From: Parietichytrium sp. I65-24A
Taxonomy: Eukaryota > Sar > Bigyra > Thraustochytrida > Thraustochytriidae
Assembly: GCA_012862575.1 (NCBI GenBank)
Contig: BLSF01000004.1
Coordinates: 744,001 to 808,000, forward strand
Direction of reading: 5' to 3'
Length of the DNA: 64,000 bases
Below are positions 61,849 to 64,000 of the stretch, one piece after another (position 1 is the first letter of the stretch; every line of letters starts with the position of its first letter). Both the position numbers and the translations under genes were made by a program. The notes beneath the pieces were generated by a model that ran no database searches, was not told where the DNA came from, and saw nothing but the letters and a program-made list of their open reading frames with translations.

Positions 61849-62909
61849 AATTCGAGTGGACTCGTCCAGGCGATTTCATATATATATATGTATGTATCTA
61901 TCATATACGTTCTCTGCGCCCGCGCAAACGCCTCCGGGACGCGTGAGATGAGAGCGCTTTCAATAACAGAGCACGTTCGCCAATCAAGCTGATTTGCCTC
62001 GACCACTTCATCGTGGAAGCAAGCTCAGCTGGTTGAGCGAGCGACGTTGTGAGCGCTTCGCGAGCCGCGCGGGCTATCAGTAGAGTCTATTTTTACTTTA
62101 CAATTTGATTCAAAAACGAAAAAAGAAATTTCAATATATATTCTTACTTGTCTTGTCTGGTAAACCCCACATCCCCACTGAGCCGTTCATACCCAGAAAC
62201 GCATCTCTCAATTGGGCCAGTACAAGGTACAACGATTTGCTCAGCCAACTCATCGAGAACTACTAATTGTAGAAAGACTTGACTGCGAACTTGTCTCTGT
62301 GTTTCAACGTGCATGTACCGGTACTGAGCTTGCCATATTGGAAGAGAAAGAGAGAAGAAGAATAGAAGAGCTCACATGACTCTAGTTTAGATCCAATTCA
62401 AAATAAAGCGAATAAGACAATGTTCAACAGTGAGTGAGTGGGCTAGCTACAAAATACCAAAATAAGATCACCGAAAGACTAAGTCGATTTGGAAAAGATT
62501 GTGGTGCGAACACCACCAACTAAAAACACTGAAACAATTATTATTACACTGCACGTGTTACTCAGTACACTGCAAAAAATACATTACGAACACATCTTAC
62601 GAACAGGAACGCGTTCCGACCTTACTCCTCGTCTAAATAATAATCTAATAGTGCACACTCGTGCGCGCTGGCGCGCAGAAGGCCGCACACAAGCACACAA
62701 ACAACGGAGGTCTTACGCGAGACTAGCGTGAAGGCTAGTGTGCGAAGGAACAAGGGAAGGTTCGCTCCGCCCAGGCGTCCCCGAGTGCGCGCAGCGTACG
62801 TCGCGCAGGGGCGCAGAGAGCAGGAGGGCTTGTAGGAGAGCAGAAAGGCGAGGGGAAAGAAGAAAAAAAGAAAGAAAGAAAGACGTGGACTTAATTTGAA
62901 AAGGTGGCC
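61849..62909. other. Intergenic between the giant gene and the right-edge frame
   Basis: AT-rich in its first 800 bases, with a short (TA)n/TATG run at 61878-61895 about 30 bases after the stop. Composition changes abruptly to GC-rich near 62650. A purine tract of GAAA repeats lies at about 62853-62883, just upstream of the next ATG. I see no supported gene; frames on both strands are short or shadow the next gene. Confidence 0.6.
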
Positions 62910-64000
62910 ATGTCGGTGCGGGCGCGGCTGGCACTGGCGCGGCTGCTGCTGCGCGGGCGTCCGAGCGCGGCGCGGCTGCTGCGGCGGCGGCGCGTGCTCG
63001 CGCGCGTGCTCGCCGGGCTGCTTCTGCTGCGCCGCGAGGCGATCCCGTACCCAGGGCTCCTGTGGCGGACGGTCCCCGCGGACGCTCCGGAACGCAATTT
63101 GCGGAACGCTTTTGTGGAGCGCATTCTGCGCTGGTTCTCGGGGCGAGAACCGGCGCGGAGGTGGTTCTCCGTGTGGGAACTGGCGCTCGGAGCGCGGTGC
63201 GCGCGAGGGGAGAAGAGCGTGGCGCAGATGTTCCTGGAAACGGTGCAGGACATGGAGGAACCGCGGGACGCCAAGAACCGGACAATCTGGGGGAGCCGCG
63301 GAGTGGGTTCCGAGAATGTGGAACCGGAAGAGTCTATAGATGCCAACTTCTGGAACCAGGTGCTGCGCGCGATGGCGTGGCCCTGGAGCCTGGCGGAGGA
63401 GGCACAACTGGGTTCCGCGATGGGCCGTTTCCCAAGACCCCGCGAGCAGCAGACGATTCTTGAGATGTTTTTGCAGGGGGAGAACTTGCCGCGCGGAAGC
63501 CCGAAATGTTCCTTGGCAAGGCAGCTCTTATGCGGGGAGAACCCGCTTGTGTCCGTGCTGAACAGACAGCACACGGGGAACCGAGTTGCCGCCCAAAACC
63601 TGGTTCTCGCCATGCTCCACGGAGAAGTGCGGGAACCGAACTGCGCCCGGCCGCGCGAGTCCCTCGCTCGCTTGTTATTAACAGAACCGATAGAAGCGCC
63701 TATCGCCCACACTTTACTCGCCGGCGAGGAGCTCGGTCGTCCGTCCTTGCTCCGTATTCTGCTAATGGATTGCCACCCGGGAACCCACCACTGGGTCCTC
63801 CTCCCACCCGCGCTGCTCGCTCGTCTGAGCGAATCCCCTACCTGGAACTCTACCCAAACACCGCATCGGCCTAGCACCTCGGCGCCGCACAAGAACCGCG
63901 CCGCAAAGAACCCGGAACCCGCTCACTCCTCCGGCGAGGACCCCACCGAGAACCGGAACCAGAACCGGAACCAGGACCAGAACCGGCCGGCGGCTCTGTA
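62910..64000 (+). CDS. Open frame reaching the window end; protein of unknown function (3' end off window)
   Basis: From ATG 62910 (context GGCCATGTC, G at -3), which follows an in-frame TAA at 62892, the frame is open for 363 codons to the right edge. It was checked codon by codon. The N-terminus (MSVRARLALARLLLRGRPSA) is rich in Arg, Leu and Ala and lacks acidic residues for over 40 positions, which looks like a mitochondrial or plastid-type transit sequence. Next come Trp/Arg-rich helices (ILRWFSGREPARRWFSVWEL), further Leu-rich helices with many 'EN/EP' turns, and from about residue 310 a low-complexity Ser/Pro then Asn/Arg/Gln tail. I recognise no family. GC is far higher than in the giant gene. 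A minus-strand frame (62891-63892) overlaps; the + frame is preferred because it is longer, starts cleanly after a stop and looks like ordinary protein sequence, but this is not proof. Confidence 0.55.
   Translation, partial: MSVRARLALARLLLRGRPSAARLLRRRRVLARVLAGLLLLRREAIPYPGLLWRTVPADAPERNLRNAFVERILRWFSGREPARRWFSVWELALGARCARGEKSVAQMFLETVQDMEEPRDAKNRTIWGSRGVGSENVEPEESIDANFWNQVLRAMAWPWSLAEEAQLGSAMGRFPRPREQQTILEMFLQGENLPRGSPKCSLARQLLCGENPLVSVLNRQHTGNRVAAQNLVLAMLHGEVREPNCARPRESLARLLLTEPIEAPIAHTLLAGEELGRPSLLRILLMDCHPGTHHWVLLPPALLARLSESPTWNSTQTPHRPSTSAPHKNRAAKNPEPAHSSGEDPTENRNQNRNQDQNRPAAL
63951..63984. repeat. Short tandem repeat in the right-edge frame
   Basis: Two perfect copies of the 12-mer AACCGGAACCAG (63951-63974) followed by a partial one, encoding an Asn-Arg-Asn-Gln run. 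Confidence 0.8.

Noticed and set aside
62014-62079. tRNA-like segment with GCTC/GAGC D-arm and partly paired ends
   Set aside because: Only 66 bases, no T-loop (TTCRA) or B box, no anticodon stem, and a mismatch in the acceptor pairing.
62622-63892. Minus-strand frames of 190-333 codons opposite the right-edge gene
   Set aside because: GC-rich shadow frames dominated by Arg/Ser/Ala; the + frame is longer, starts after a stop and continues past the window.

Overview
The window looks like nuclear DNA of an intron-poor eukaryotic protist. Six protein genes can be supported: an mRNA-capping enzyme, a class I myosin, a TPR/coiled-coil protein, an ankyrin/methyltransferase-like protein, one enormous secreted protein, and a reading frame that runs off the right edge. 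None needs an intron to read through, ATG contexts are Kozak-like, and there are no bacterial operons or Shine-Dalgarno sites. A short-tailed myosin I, a guanylyltransferase-N7-methyltransferase fusion and huge Fn3/PA14/filamin proteins would fit a stramenopile, perhaps a labyrinthulomycete (thraustochytrid). That placement is inference and was not tested.

Layout. 1-1950 (+): C-terminal part of the capping enzyme, cut by the left edge just before its catalytic lysine. 2612-5509 (+): myosin I. 5976-7580 (-): TPR protein, convergent with the myosin. 8427-10964 (+): ankyrin-like plus methyltransferase-like protein, divergent from the TPR gene. 10965-13692: 2.7 kb without a convincing gene; its last ~400 bases are purine microsatellites with three copies of a small hairpin. 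13693-61848 (+): one uninterrupted frame of 16,051 codons, three quarters of the window. 62910-64000 (+): open frame without a stop inside the window.

The giant protein is the main result. After a signal peptide it is built from (a) about 37 fibronectin type III (Fn3) modules; (b) about 80 copies of a ~100-residue alpha/beta unit that I cannot assign to a named family; (c) about a dozen copies of a small beta module centred on 'GDxVxIxxxxYxV' (here the GD module); (d) three PA14 domains and several filamin-type repeats in the middle; and (e) arrays of a 13-residue peptide headed by E-V/I-Q. The modules are not simply strung together. Alpha/beta units sit inside Fn3 domains, GD modules sit inside alpha/beta units, and PA14 domains sit inside filamin repeats. 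One Fn3 domain appears split by about 2,430 residues, and another appears broken twice. The protein has no visible C-terminal membrane anchor, so a secreted matrix, adhesion or cell-surface role is the likeliest reading. The housekeeping genes around it show no obvious functional link to it.
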